Assembly: GCA_963921185.1 (NCBI GenBank)
Contig: OY992531.1
Coordinates: 65,480,223-65,544,222, forward strand
DNA length: 64,000 nt
DNA from: Dasysyrphus tricinctus
Lineage: Eukaryota; Arthropoda; Insecta; Diptera; Syrphidae
Direction of reading: 5' to 3'
Part shown: positions 30,901 through 42,292 of the stretch, one piece after another
How the letters are laid out: every line of letters starts with the position of its first letter
How positions within the stretch are numbered: position 1 is the first letter of the stretch
Made by a program: the position numbers and the translations under genes
Notes under the pieces: generated by a model
Seen by the model: only the letters and a program-made list of their open reading frames with translations
Databases searched by the model: none
What the model was told of the DNA's origin: nothing

Positions 30901-32215
30901 ATGTATAATCCTTTATTAAGGCTCTATTCAAGGTTGCAAAAATCGTGCCATCATATCTGAAATTTTTACTTCTGACTCAAATCAAAAGATTCAATAGCCA
31001 TCTTGATTTGTTTTCTACTTTTAAACAAATTTCCGTTATTTTTCACATCAAACATTTTCAAAAGCTCTATTTCCATAAAAATAAATGGGGGCCATCTTCA
31101 AAAATCTTGCGGTGTATTGGATTAATTTTGTTCAATTTTTTTCCTTTTTTAATTCTTAGAGCTTAATAACCATACATTTAGATTCAACGAAAAAATAGGT
31201 TGTTAAAGGTTTATGCCGCATATAATTTGGACCATATACTGACAGTTAGTATTTTTTGTTTGGTGAACGTAATAATTTGATCACCCACTGTACAACTCTA
31301 ATGTCTCGAAGAAAAACCAGTCTTTGGTCTTCACTTAATTGCATATTGAACACAAGAAAAATAATCTTTAATTGGCGATTTTTTGATAATAAAATAACAT
31401 CGATCCTCTAGCTTCAAACGGCACCGATATGGGAAGTTACCAGAGTTGCTCATACCACCCTCTTCTTAAATATTTCGAAGGCAAACCAAAACTTTGATCT
31501 ACTCTTGATTGCATATTAAACACCAGCAAAACTTTTAAGAAGATCTTGAATTGGCGGTAAATGACATCGGCCCTCTAGTTTCCAAGTGCACGGATGGGAA
31601 GTTACCAGTGTGGGATTAACCCAGCCTTTTTTTCACAAATGAAATTTAATTGGTTGAAACTCTCTCTATAAACTGCAGAAAAAATGACCGCAATGCTTTT
31701 TATTTAGAGCGATTTTTCTGTTTTATTGTTTTGGGAAATAGTACGTATACGCAACAGTGCACCACTTTAATTATAGCCGGTGAAAATGAACAGTAGTTTA
31801 AATGTCAGTGGAGATTGACAATTTATTTTAAATAATAAGTAAAGCAGAGGTTAAAAAATATTGAATATTTAGGTTAAAGTTACATTTAAACTTCTACAGC
31901 TAGGTGCAGTTAGACAAAAAATGTATTTACTATAAAGTGTACTAAATACCAGAAGGGTATCCCCTTTATTGGTCTTTTAATATATTTGATAAAACAGCTA
32001 CATAAATATTGTTTTTGGAGTTTGTTATTCTGTTTATGGCACGTATATCATTATTTTTGAGTTCAGTGCCATCTATTAAAAAATTTAAAAAGTTTTAATT
32101 TAGAGTGACGAGCAAAAGTAAACAAATGATTTCACTTGTAAGTATTTGAAAAAATTAATTCGAAATTATTAGAATTTTGGGTATTAAATCAAACTTTGTT
32201 TTCTTCAATATTATT
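27929..32215. other. No recognisable gene; AT-rich with simple repeats
   Basis: No exon I can defend. Simple repeats occur at 28855-28893 (GTC/CGA-type trinucleotides) and 29388-29412 (alternating ACAC/ATGT). Two imperfect direct repeats of about 120 bp lie at about 31345-31446 and 31490-31604, sharing TTGCATATT, TTGAATTGGCG and GGGAAGTTACCAG. A 95-codon minus-strand frame at 29686-29973 is charged and low in complexity and matches nothing I know. Confidence 0.45.
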
Positions 32216-33509
32216 AATAGCCTATTGAAATGAGAGGTATAAAGGAACAATTACGTGCAAGGGTTTTTATTATTGAATATGTTTGTTTGGCCCATAAGCA
32301 TGCTTAAAACCAAAAATGCTACTAAATTCGCCCATGCGTTTATGAGAGAATGGTCACACTGGCCACTTTTCAGTATTTTTGGTATAACTCGAAAACTAAG
32401 CCAAATTTGACAATTTTACATATAATACTTTTTGTTCGAAATTAAATTTTCTATTGGAATGGATAGTTCAAAAAATTTTACGAAAAAATTTAAGCAGAAA
32501 AATTTAACAAAATCCAACTTTAAAAAAATCAAAAAATCAAGGATATCTAATTTTTTTAATAAATTGTGCATAACTTTTTTTGAAGCAAAGATAGGGTCAA
32601 GACATGCACAAACAAAACAAAGTAGAGACTAAAGGCCTTAATATCGCATGTTCAAAAATTAATATTTGTTCAAAATTGACTGAGATATTCCCATTCAAAC
32701 CTTGTCATTTCTTATAATTTTTCTCAGTTTTGGCTTGAAAGTCCCTTTTCCGGTACAATATGGCAAGTTTCACTTTCGTAAAAATGTTAGAAATCAAAAT
32801 TTTGATATAATATGACATTAGAACTATAGAGAATTTATAAAAAGGATGTAAGTTCGCAATTTCGTTTTCCGGCTGTTTTTAAATGCGTTCAGACCTACAG
32901 ACCGAACGGCTGGTCCGATTAACATAAGATTTGGTATTAGGTGCTAAGAACGTTCAATTTGTCATAAAGTACCAAAAAATATGCTTTCGGGCAAAAAATG
33001 CGGAAAATGATAAGAAATGGTAAAGTTTTAATGGCTATATCTTTGTCAATTTTTAAATAATATGGCTTTTTTAACATGTCATATTAGAGCCGTAAGACTC
33101 CAGTTTACTTTGTTCATGAATGTCTTGAGCGTATCTTTGCTCCAAACAAAGTTATGCACAATTTAGAAAAAAATTTAAAAATCTTTGATTTTTCGATTTT
33201 TTTATGTTGGTTTTTGTTTACTTTTCCTCCTTAAATTTTTTTAATAAATTTTCCAAACTATCCATTTCGATAGAAAATTTAATTTTGAACAAAAAGTATT
33301 TTACGTAAAATTGTCAAATTCGGCTTAGTTTTCGAGTTATACCAAAAATACTGAAAAGTGGCCAGTGTGACCATTCTCTCAGAAATGCATGGGTGAATTT
33401 AGTAGCATTTTCGGTTTTAAGCATGCTTATGGGCCAAACAAACATATTCAATAATAAAAACCCTTGCACGTTATTGTTCCTTTTTAAAAGGTCTATTCAA
33501 TAGGCTATA
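32216..33509. mobile_element. Large fold-back element F1 (long inverted arms), copy 1
   Basis: Two arms of about 630 bp each are inverted copies over nearly their whole length and meet near 32870. The outer ends read ATAGCCTATTGAA, then GGAACAAT-ACGTGCAAGGG, the GTTTGTTTGGCCCATAAGC block and GAATGGTCACACTGGCCAC. A smaller, more diverged copy lies at 58060-58978. No ORF. The arrangement is that of fold-back or large TIR elements. The superfamily is not assigned because the target duplication is unclear. Confidence 0.8.
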
Positions 33510-33548
33510 AATTAAAAAATTAAAAATACTACCGTACGCAAAAAAACG

Positions 33549-33650
33549 TTATTTGACATTTTGGACCTGACCAATTTTGCCGGCATCGGGATAAAGATTG
33601 CAGTATTCCTTTTGGGCTTGACTAAATTGTGAGGAAATTACTCGGGCCAT
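33549..33650 (-). CDS. Short exon-like ORF (33 codons) after a splice-acceptor-like site
   Basis: On the minus strand the sequence TTTTATTTTCAG/ACCATGGCC combines a good 3' splice acceptor with a strong start context, then 33 codons (MARVISSQFSQAQKEYCNLY, followed by PDAGKIGQVQNVK) and TAA. The composition is balanced and unlike the A/T-rich surroundings, which suggests real coding. I do not recognise the protein. The 3' end of a SINE lies directly upstream and supplies the T-rich tract. It could be a final or an internal exon of a gene reaching beyond the SINE, a retrocopy fragment, or chance. Confidence 0.3.
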   Translation of the reverse strand: MARVISSQFSQAQKEYCNLYPDAGKIGQVQNVK

Positions 33651-33659
33651 GGTCTGAAA

Positions 33660-33966
33660 ATAAAAATAGATTTGGTGGCATAACAGTTCACGGGGAACCA
33701 GGGCCTAGTGACATACAACTCTCAACCATTCCTCCGTGTATGTTTGTTGGCAGGAATGGAGAGACCTACAATTTTTTTCAAAATCCGAACAGTTAGATGA
33801 GAAGTACTCATTCATGACAAGTACAGTCTAGAAGGCTTTGTTAGTTCCTCACAAGAGGCATAACCTCGGAATAAAAATTTCTATTTTTAGGTGGCAGTGG
33901 CTGGGGAACGAACCTAGACCTTTGGCATGACAGTCCAATGCACTAACCATTATGCCACGAGGAACT
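33660..33966 (-). mobile_element. tRNA-derived SINE (tRNA-Asp-like head)
   Basis: On the minus strand the 5' head reads CCTCGTGGCATAATGGTTAG (box A region), then ACTGTCATGCC resembling an Asp GTC anticodon stem-loop, then GGTTCGTTCCCC (box B, at 33903-33914). A tRNA-unrelated body of about 220 bp follows and ends in a T-rich tail with TATTTTTATTTTC near 33660. The acceptor stem is not self-complementary, so it is a SINE rather than a tRNA gene. It would be transcribed by RNA polymerase III from the internal boxes. Confidence 0.65.
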
Positions 33967-34091
33967 ACTGGTCATTGTTGAAATTTTCTGATTTTCAAGC
34001 CATTCATTACAATTTATGAAGTTTTTTTTTTGTGCCTCTACTTGTTGGAAAAAGATTTCAGACTCCCTGTAGCGGTAAATTTTACCATTTT

Positions 34092-34223
34092 ATGGCAAGA
34101 TATATTTCTTTATTCATTATTCTTTCGATCTTTACTATTGGTGCGGCAAAGCTTCAAGAAAAGCATACCCACGCCATCACCAAACACTTCGGTTCACTAG
34201 GTATAACTATCGTTAAAAATTAA
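34092..34223 (+). CDS. Possible small secreted peptide (43 codons), unrecognised
   Basis: The ORF starts MARYISLFIILSIFTIGAAK: a short basic start, a 14-residue hydrophobic stretch and a small-residue site (GAA before K), i.e. a textbook signal peptide. After the predicted cut 24 residues remain (LQEKHTHAITKHFGSLG, then ITIVKN), without Cys pairs. A donor-like G/GTATAA at 34200-34206 would allow it to be a first coding exon instead. It lies in the unique island between two fold-back elements. The family is unknown and chance remains possible. Confidence 0.25.
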   Translation: MARYISLFIILSIFTIGAAKLQEKHTHAITKHFGSLGITIVKN

Positions 34224-34279
34224 TATACATCGCATCTACCCGCTTTAGGTGAGATAAAACAAAAATTTGAATTTCTCCT

Positions 34280-36510
34280 CTAGTCTATAAGTCCAGTAAC
34301 CTTGTAGTTTCGAAGGAAGAAGACCTTGCGTCAGATCCGGCAGTCCTGATTTTTTGCTGAGTTGTTAATCATATTGGTCTTATAAATAATCCAAGTTTTC
34401 GACTTCGAAATTTTCGCGCTTTTTTAAGTAATCGTCTATTTAATATCTGAAGGACTAGTTTTTGATTTAAAAATTGCTCCATGATTTGAAATTAATTAAA
34501 TTTATATCAATTTGAGCCCAAAATCGTTTTTGTAGACCCAAGCGCTTCTAAGAAACAACCTTTCAAAATATATCAAAAATAAATTTTTAACAGAAAATAG
34601 TAAAATTTAAAGTATAATGCTGCTTGACCTAAGATAGTTCGCTAGAGCATGTAGGTTGATTCAAAAGAAGAAAAAAGTGGTGCAATAAGGGGGGTGCATA
34701 TCTCTCCGTTTAGGTAGGTGAGAGAGGGGCAACTATCTAAAAAAAGTAGGTTAAAACAGAAAAATAAATATTAAAAACAGTGGTAACATCTGCAGAAAAT
34801 CCTTTAGCTTATCTTAGGACAGAAATCGCTAATTCGCTAATATTCTTTTTAAATAAGGTTGTTTTAATTAATAGTTTTTGCAAAATTTATTCTTAAACAC
34901 AAAATTTTTAAAAAAAACAATGATTTTTTTTTTTAAATAAACTCTTTTCTTTTCATTTTATGTAGTTTATCAATATTTCAGATTTAAATTTTTTATGTTC
35001 TTAACAATTTTAAGTCAAATACCGAAAACCTTATGCAAAATAGTCTTCTTGCTTTTGAAAAAATTGAAAATTTCTAAATTCACCCCACCTTTTTCAGTCC
35101 AGTTAATTTGTTACTATACTGTTTGTTACTCTTCTACTTGTTATTAAAAATTTACTATTGCTCCCTTTTGAACAGCTGCATTTCAGAAATTATTTAGTCT
35201 ACAGAAATGATTTATGGCTCAAGTTAAAGCCAACTTATGGCCAATTTCATAAACAAACACTAAAATTACTTTTATCTAAACAACTTTTAAATTTTATCAG
35301 ACATTTAAAATTTGTCAGTTTTACCAATGTAGAAAAGGGATATTTGAGGGATATTTTAATTTTACTGATTTTGTTCATATCCCTGGATGTGAGGTTTTTT
35401 CCCTCGCACATGCGAAGTCTATGAGAAAAAGTGAAAAAGCATTATGGATGAGAGACATATTATTCTGACAGCAAAATATCAGCTGCTGTTGAATGGAATG
35501 TCTTAACAAAAAAGACTTTTAAAATTTAATGAGACAAAAACGAGCTTTTAATTTACAAGAACATTTAAAATCTTCTTAAATATAAAAGCATTTGGTGAAA
35601 CCAAAAAACATCATTTAAAGGCTAAAAGGCTTTTTAAATAATTAAAAGCCTTTCGTGAAATCGGCCATTAGGCGTTAAGTAGATTTGGTTATTTTTATTT
35701 TTCTCAAGAACTAAAAGACTTTTTAGCATATTTTTCCCAGAATTTGACTAAGAATTGATACAGCATTGAATGTTAAAAACAAAACATCCCGTACCATAAA
35801 ATAAAAAAAAAAAATAGTTAACAAAAAATTTTTTTTTCATTTTCGAAATTTTGCGTTGTAAAATTAATTTTTCAAAAACTATCAGTTGAAACAACCTTAT
35901 TTAAAAATAATATTGAAGAATGGATTTCTGGCCTAAGAGGAATTAAAGGATTTTTCTCCAGATGCTACCACTGTTGTTAAATATTTATTTTTCTGTTTTA
36001 ACTCACTTTTTTAGATAATTGCCTCTCCCACCTGAACGGGGAGATATGCAACCCCCTGATTGTACTACTTTTTTCTTCTTTTGAATCAACCTACATGCTT
36101 TAGCGTATTGAACTGTCTCAAGGTCAAGCACACAGTATTTTTCATTTTACCGTTAATTATACTACTTGCTGTTAAAAACTTATTTTTGATACTTTTTGAA
36201 AGGCAGTCTCTTGGATACTCTTAGATCTATAGAGATGACTTTGGGCTCAAATTAATGCAAGTTTAATTGTTTTCAAATTGTAGAACAATGTTTTCATCAA
36301 AAACTTGTCCGTCAGGCATAAAATTGACAATTACTTAAGAAACCGCGAATATTTCTAGGTTTTTTTAATTTCTTACCATGATGCGTTTGGCGCTCGAGGT
36401 CAAAAACTTGGATTATTTATTAGGCCAACACCACAAACAACTCAGCAAAAAATCAGAACTGCCAGAACTGACGCAAGGTCTGATGTATATACATAGTTAC
36501 TAGACTATAT
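34280..36510. mobile_element. Large fold-back element F2
   Basis: The arms at about 34280-34900 and 35850-36510 are inverted copies. Landmarks on the left are TAGTCTATAAGTCCAGTAAC, GACCTTGCGTCAGATC, TTTGCTGAGTTGTTAATC, TTGATTCAAAAGAAGAAAA and GGTGAGAGAGGGGCAACTAT, each found in reverse on the right. The centre holds a nested PIF-like MITE. No transposase ORF is present. A related arm fragment, with CCCCTCCCGCCTAAACGGGG, occurs at about 53320-53400. Confidence 0.7.
35238..35667. mobile_element. PIF/Harbinger-like MITE, TTA TSD
   Basis: The ends TGGCCAATTTCATAAA and, inverted, TGGCCGATTTCACGAAA are flanked by TTA at 35235-35237 and 35668-35670. The three-base TWA duplication and the GGCC.ATTTCA terminus fit PIF/Harbinger-type MITEs and match the ends of the 44634-44800 element. 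No transposase. Confidence 0.65.
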
Positions 36511-37844
36511 AGGGAATAGCATCAAAATACTCTGTATAGCAAAATCTAATTCATTAGAGCAGTGGCGTAGCTAGGATATTTGCCGCCCGGGGCAAAACAA
36601 TATTTTGCCGCCCCTTTGGTCTAACAATACTTATAAAAAAAATATGTGATAGGTACCTTCATATCATCGGTCTAAAAGTTGCAGACAAAATTTTTATTAA
36701 AATATTTTTTTATAAACGCAAGGAATTATATTCTGCGAAATATTGATACACTCCACTTTCCCGCAATATCTGCGAAGTGCTGAATGAATTTTGTTTGTTT
36801 CTGACCTTATGAGATTTAACTTTAAACCGACTGTATATAATATCTATGTATACCTAGGCACATGAGACTTGAATTTTTTTTAATGTTTGCTTTCGTCCAA
36901 AAATAGTGAAGTTCATAATTGATCACTAGGCGTGTCTCACCAAATAAAATCTCTGAGAGCTCAGAGATTTTTAAAGTGGGACAAAAAATCTCACCTGAGC
37001 ACTGAGATTTTCTTCAGAGATTTCTGAGAGGAAATTTTTTTGGATTCATTTCTCAATGTTCTTTCTCAGCTAAAACTGTTCATTTGACAGCCAAATTGCA
37101 ATTTTTCGGTGATGTGCAAATACGAAATTGATAAAAAAATAAAAAATAGAGCTTGAATGTTGATAAACAGGAAACATAAATAGATCTTAGTATTATTTTT
37201 CATACATTTCATAAAGTTTTGTGCCTTAACATTTAAATATTTAAAGCAAAGTTAAAATTTTGTTTCCATAATTTCAGAACGATTGATAAGACACTCCGCC
37301 TACGTCAACTTGATATTGAGCGCTCGGTGAGATTCAGTACTTGACGGCAAAACCGAGAAATTGCATACTGTTCATATTTCTCAGATCTAATGATCATGAA
37401 CCATGAAAGGGTCAAAGCCACGACTAAGTCACTACTGAGTGTCTGACTACAGAGTTGTAACTTCACTGAAATTGCAGCAGATTGTTGATCTTATGCATTT
37501 TTCTCAAAATAAATCTGCTGCAAAATCTACATACTGCACTTTACGAAAAAAAATTAATCTTCTTCATCTTTTTTTTTTTAATTTTTTGTGTTGAATGCAG
37601 CCATATGTATAATTTAGAGCTTTGTTTGTTTGCTGGTTTTATGTTTAAAAAAAAAACTAATCTTATGTTTTATTTATATTTATTCATTTATCAGCTTTGT
37701 TTAAATAATTTTTGAAAAAAAAAACAAAATAATTCATCTGCGAAAATATTCAATCTACTGCATTTTATTTTCAAATCTAACGCGAAAAAATTTCTGAGAA
37801 AGGTCAACCCCTCTGAACTCTAAATTGAGAGAATTAACAAACAC

Positions 37845-38110
37845 ATATATGGAGGGCTCACAGCTGTACCGAATCAAGTCAGAAAAAGAAAATTCAATGA
37901 TATTAAGAGATTTATTAAATAAACTGCCATAAATTATTGAATGTTTTACTCGTAAAAAGGAAAAGCCTAAGTTTATTCTCTAAATTAAAGTATTATTATA
38001 ATTCTCTTATTTAAAAATGAAAAACTTGAGTTGAAAAGTATCCACAAAAATCTACAAAATAAAAAACAAAACATGACTTGGTTCGGTACAGCTCTGAGCC
38101 CTCCATATAT
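37845..38110. mobile_element. MITE with 35-bp TIR, nested in the hAT element
   Basis: Left end TATATGGAGGGCTCACAGCT and its inverted partner TATATGGAGGGCTCAGAGCT, continuing through GTACCGAA-CAAGTCA with about two mismatches in 35 bp. The ends are embedded in TATA, so a TA duplication of Tc1/mariner type is likely but the exact border is ambiguous. No ORF. Confidence 0.75.
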
Positions 38111-38194
38111 AAAGCTACAAAAGAGAATGGTCATTACGAAAGCCATCATTTTGTTTCAAAATTAGAAAGAATTATTGTTAATTAAAAAAAAAAT

Positions 38195-38655
38195 AACTTT
38201 TGTGTTTATTACCAACTTCTATAATGAGCAACTGTCATGATTCTGCCGCCCCTAGTGATTTGAACACAATGAAAAAAATTGTACGTTCTTATACCTACAA
38301 ATGTTATAGAACTTTTTACTTAAAAAGATAATAGTTTTTTGTTTATTTCCAACTTCTGTAATAAACAACGATGATGATTTTCACTTTATTAAAAATTGCC
38401 CCTATTGATTTCACTTTATTAAAAATTGATTGAATTATTAATTAAACAAAAATTAAACTTATGTTTATTTCCAACTTCTCATGGACAACGAGGATGATTT
38501 TGCCGCCCCTACAAATTAGAATATGTACTATACAAATTGTACCTATGTTTTATAATAAAAATTTTATAAAATTTTCACAAAAAAAGACTTTTGTAATTGG
38601 TTTACAACATCCCATGAACAACGAAGATGATTTTCCCATTTGCCGCCCCTAACTC
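38195..38655. repeat. Subterminal tandem repeats of the hAT element
   Basis: Four degenerate direct repeats of about 120-135 bp. Each contains the series TTTATTTCCAACTTCT, an AAC(A/G)A(C/A)GATGATGATTTT-like block and usually GCCGCCCCTA. They lie just inside the right terminus and include the terminal GCCGCCCC motif, so they may multiply transposase-binding sites. Confidence 0.65.
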
Positions 38656-38713
38656 CTGGCGCCCGGGGCGACCGCCCCCTTCGCCCCCCCCTAGCTACGC
38701 TACTGCATTAGAG

Positions 38714-40849
38714 CATAAGCTCATTGTTCTGACGCACAGCCAAAACAGACTGACACGGATGACATACATTTTTTTGACTTCCCCATCTTTGTATTGTTAG
38801 ATTTGATTAAAACCTCAATTTTTTCCTAGACACGATACAAATAATTCTCCAAGTAACCCAACTGTACAAATTTGACATTCTTGCAGCCATATTTTAGAAA
38901 AAAATTAGTCAAATTTATGGTGAATTGTTATACATATTAGGTAAGAGAAATTTCCATGAAATCTTATATCATCAAACAACATGTGCGATGTGAATCCAGA
39001 TCGATCACCAAAACCATCTTTTCTTTGGATGAATAGAAAAATTGTCAGATTTAAGCAACCAACTCACACGAAATACATCAGCACCAAATACATCACAGCA
39101 ATCTGTAAGACTTTAACACAATTTTGGATTTACTTGAAGGCATTGGTGCATATTATTGCAGCGGATCTAGTTTACACTTTTGTAAGCAGGAGAGGCTCGT
39201 CGGTAGTTCATTACTGTTGTTCGTGTCACTCCACGTCGCATATGGTAGAATAAATTTTATTTGGTGTTAAAACTTTCTCAGACCACATGCCATTGACAGA
39301 TTCTATTTATAAAATAGGGTCAATTTTTAGTCAATAACTGTATCTCTGAACAAGATGGTACTCTTATATAAGACAAACAATCAAATTTAACCCCAAAGAG
39401 CCTTGGTTTGAATAAGATTTGTTTGGCATGAAAAACTGCTTTTACCTCAAAATAAGAAATTATTTAACATGTTTTTTCAGTCACAGAGTATCTAGGTACT
39501 TAAATATTGTCAATGAGATACAAGGGAATACTTTAAGTACGCCAACAATAAATGTTGTTTCGATATCATATGCCTTTTTCAAAATTCAGCTTGAAACGTG
39601 CTAGCCTTGTAACCTTAAGCACAAAAAAGTAAAAATAGCCTATCAAAAACTGTAAAGTTCAGATCTCACTTAAATTTTCCCCATCAATAGTTTTAATTTA
39701 TTCAAGCTATCACATATAGCTAGCACATCACGCAAAGGAAAATAAAAACATTCTCTTCGTTTATCCCAAACAAACTGCAAATTCAAAATGCTCAAACTGC
39801 CCCTCAATCAAACGCTATTATTGACTAGCTAATACAGTGCCACTTTTATAAATGCTTATATTATGGGCTTCAGACCCAAGAGCACGCCTTCAGTCCATCA
39901 TCACAAATATTATACGCTATGAACACGACCGACAACGATGGCGACGTAACTTCCAGGATTGCAGGATAGACGACTCCAACCAAAACTCACTATATATACA
40001 TACATAGATCCAAAAACACAGCACAACTCAAACAAACAACAAAAACAAAAATACGTAGGTATATAGGAAAATTCAAAAGTAATAATACGCCAAGATGCCC
40101 CAGGTGTAGTCGATTTCAACAGCCCGGTATTTGCAGGGGAGATCTCCCTCGCCCCCTGTCCATCGATGCTCTATACTCTACCACCCCGAGTTCCATTCAA
40201 TAGCATCAGGATCTAGCGAAACGGTGAATGAGTTTGTGATAGGAGATTTGGTTTCAGGTGTCAGCGATTTTAATAAGTTATCAGCTGAATTATTGCGCTA
40301 TTAGTGGCATGGCATCATCTAGTTCGCTGCTACAGATTGCTTGATGGCAATATCGCGGACATAGTTGCGATGCAATGGAGTAAAATATACGATACGTCAG
40401 TTTTGTTGGCCTTGACGGAATGACGGGTTGGTACTTATTTGACAGATTTTAACAAACATGAACAAAAGTTTATACTTTTTATTTTATTCTAGTGTTTTGT
40501 AGGTTTTAAATTTTTTATTAAATATGTCTCTTCTGTGAAACTGACATCCCACCGGGATGGGAGACTAAGCGTGAACCCTTTTGATTGACGTTTTTTAGCA
40601 TTAATATTTATATTAGCGGGTAGTAGTTGTTGATTGGGGTGTATATCGGATTTTGAGGGAACAATAAACAGACTTTGGTTAGGTTTAATAGTTAAATATA
40701 AGAAAAAAATACAATACAAACATTGGCCCTCATTACCCCGTTTTTTGGTATAATTGATACTTTTGTCTCTTATTTTTAAATTAATGCACAAAAGCCATCA
40801 AAGCCACCATTCTAAATTCTTAAGTATCAAAGCTTTCCAAAAGATGGTT
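38714..40849. other. No recognisable gene
   Basis: Moderately AT-rich. The longest frames (90-100 codons at 38981-39253 plus and 40489-40791 minus) show no motif I know and no clear splice sites. No sharing with the repeat families of this window was seen. Possibly low-copy DNA. Confidence 0.4.
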
Positions 40850-41489
40850 TTTTAGGGAGCGGATAATCACTGATTGGCATCAACATGGCGACGACGCACG
40901 CCGAGTGATTCAAAGAATTTAACACGTCAATTGTGCTTATTTTACCTCCAAGTGGTAGGCATCAGATACTGGTCTCGTTCATCCGGACTCTTGACTTGGT
41001 AAACTTGTGCGAATGTTGAACAAAAGACAAAAAAACAACACCATAATCTTCTGTTGGAAATTAGTGGCTATGTATAATTCGGCTGAAGTCTTGAACTAGC
41101 TTTTCAGAAGGATGGTGTGCGGAGGATGAATTCAACATAGAGAATCAACGGCACCTTCAACCGTCTTGAAGACAAAAACCAGGAAAAGTATTCCCACAAA
41201 GGTGCCTCTCCTTTTATCAAGGCGGCAGTGGAAGAGTTCCCCAGATGAAATCAACGATGATGTCTACAGTTCCAGTCAGGCTGAACCACTTAGTAAACAC
41301 CTTATACGGGCCACTACGAGATATTCGGAGCTCAGGCGTATAAGGAACGGTTAATCCAGCTCCCCCCTGCCCCTTGGAGTTATATTGATAGGGTCTGGTC
41401 CACCAGGTTGGGGGCGTGCCGTCGGGGTGACTTCCCGGCCACGTATATGGAAGGGTTTACTGTTGACTTACCTAGCAAACTAAATAGAA

Positions 41490-42090
41490 ATAAAGACAAC
41501 GAACTTCGGATCTGCACGTGGAATGTTCTGTTTCTCTATAGACCACGTACAGCCGAATATTTAGCGGAAGCCAGAGAAGCTACAAAGCAGACACCACCAC
41601 CATTAAATAAGTGCAATGAGATGGACCGGGCAAAAGAAAACTGAAAGCCTGTGACATCTATTACGGTGACTGTTACTGACCACAAGGGTCAGATTTTTTT
41701 TGGATGTGGATTCGTCGGGCAAGAAGTCTTGAGTTTCAACTATGTGAACAAGCACCTCACGACAATTCGCATCAAGGCTAATTTCGCCAACATCAGCCTC
41801 ATATGCCCCCACAGAGGAGAAAGATGACGACACTAAGGATGAGTTCTACGAGCTCCTGGACAAGACATATGAGCAATGCCCTAGCTATTGGTGGCACAAT
41901 CGGAAAATACAGTCTGCACGACACCACCTCCAAAAACGACTCAGGTTAATCGACTTTGCTGCGGGGCAAAACGTTGTGGTAGCTAGTACGCAGTTCCGGC
42001 ATCTCGATATACACAAGGGAACATTGCAAGCTCCTGGTCAATCAACCACCAACCAGATTGACTGCATAGCGATCGACGCACGTAAGGCAC
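41490..42090 (+). pseudogene. Decayed LINE AP-endonuclease
   Basis: The domain start is ELRICTWNVLFLYRPRTAEY at about 41500-41560. After several frame changes come GKYSLHDTTSKNDSG, LIDFAAGQNVVVAST, the block FRHLDIHKGTLQAPGQST and NQIDCIAIDARKA at about 42050-42090. These are the middle and late parts of a LINE endonuclease, and the expected SDH end motif is lost. More than three stops or frameshifts rule out function. Confidence 0.6.
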
Positions 42091-42292
42091 TCCTCCAGTA
42101 CTAAGAAAAAAATAGAGGGATGCCACAGATGCAGGAATGAAGTTCGGAAGTTTTACCAAAAAGTAAAAGGAATCTCCCAGGGTTACAGGGCCCAAACCGA
42201 AGCCTGCAAGGATGATCAGAGGAACATCGTATTTGAATCGCAGTCGGTGCTAAGGATATGAAAAAATCACTACTGCATATTGTATAACGGCG

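Larger units (their letters stand above)
36560..38705. mobile_element. Non-autonomous hAT element, 8-bp TSD
   Basis: The terminal inverted repeats CAGTGGCGTAGCTAGG and CCTAGCTACGCTACTG (one mismatch) are followed by GC-rich GCCGCCCGGGGC blocks. The flanks carry the identical octamer CATTAGAG at 36552-36559 and 38706-38713. The element is 2146 bp and has no transposase ORF. Near 36945-37030 there are nested palindromes of the type CTCTGAGAGCTCAGAG. A second MITE is nested at 37845-38110, and four tandem units of about 130 bp lie near the right end. Confidence 0.92.

Noticed and set aside
33890..33966. Possible tRNA-Asp gene
   Set aside because: Boxes A and B fit, but the acceptor stem does not pair and a SINE body follows.
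38981..39253. 90-codon plus-strand frame
   Set aside because: No domain, no convincing splice sites; composition not clearly coding.
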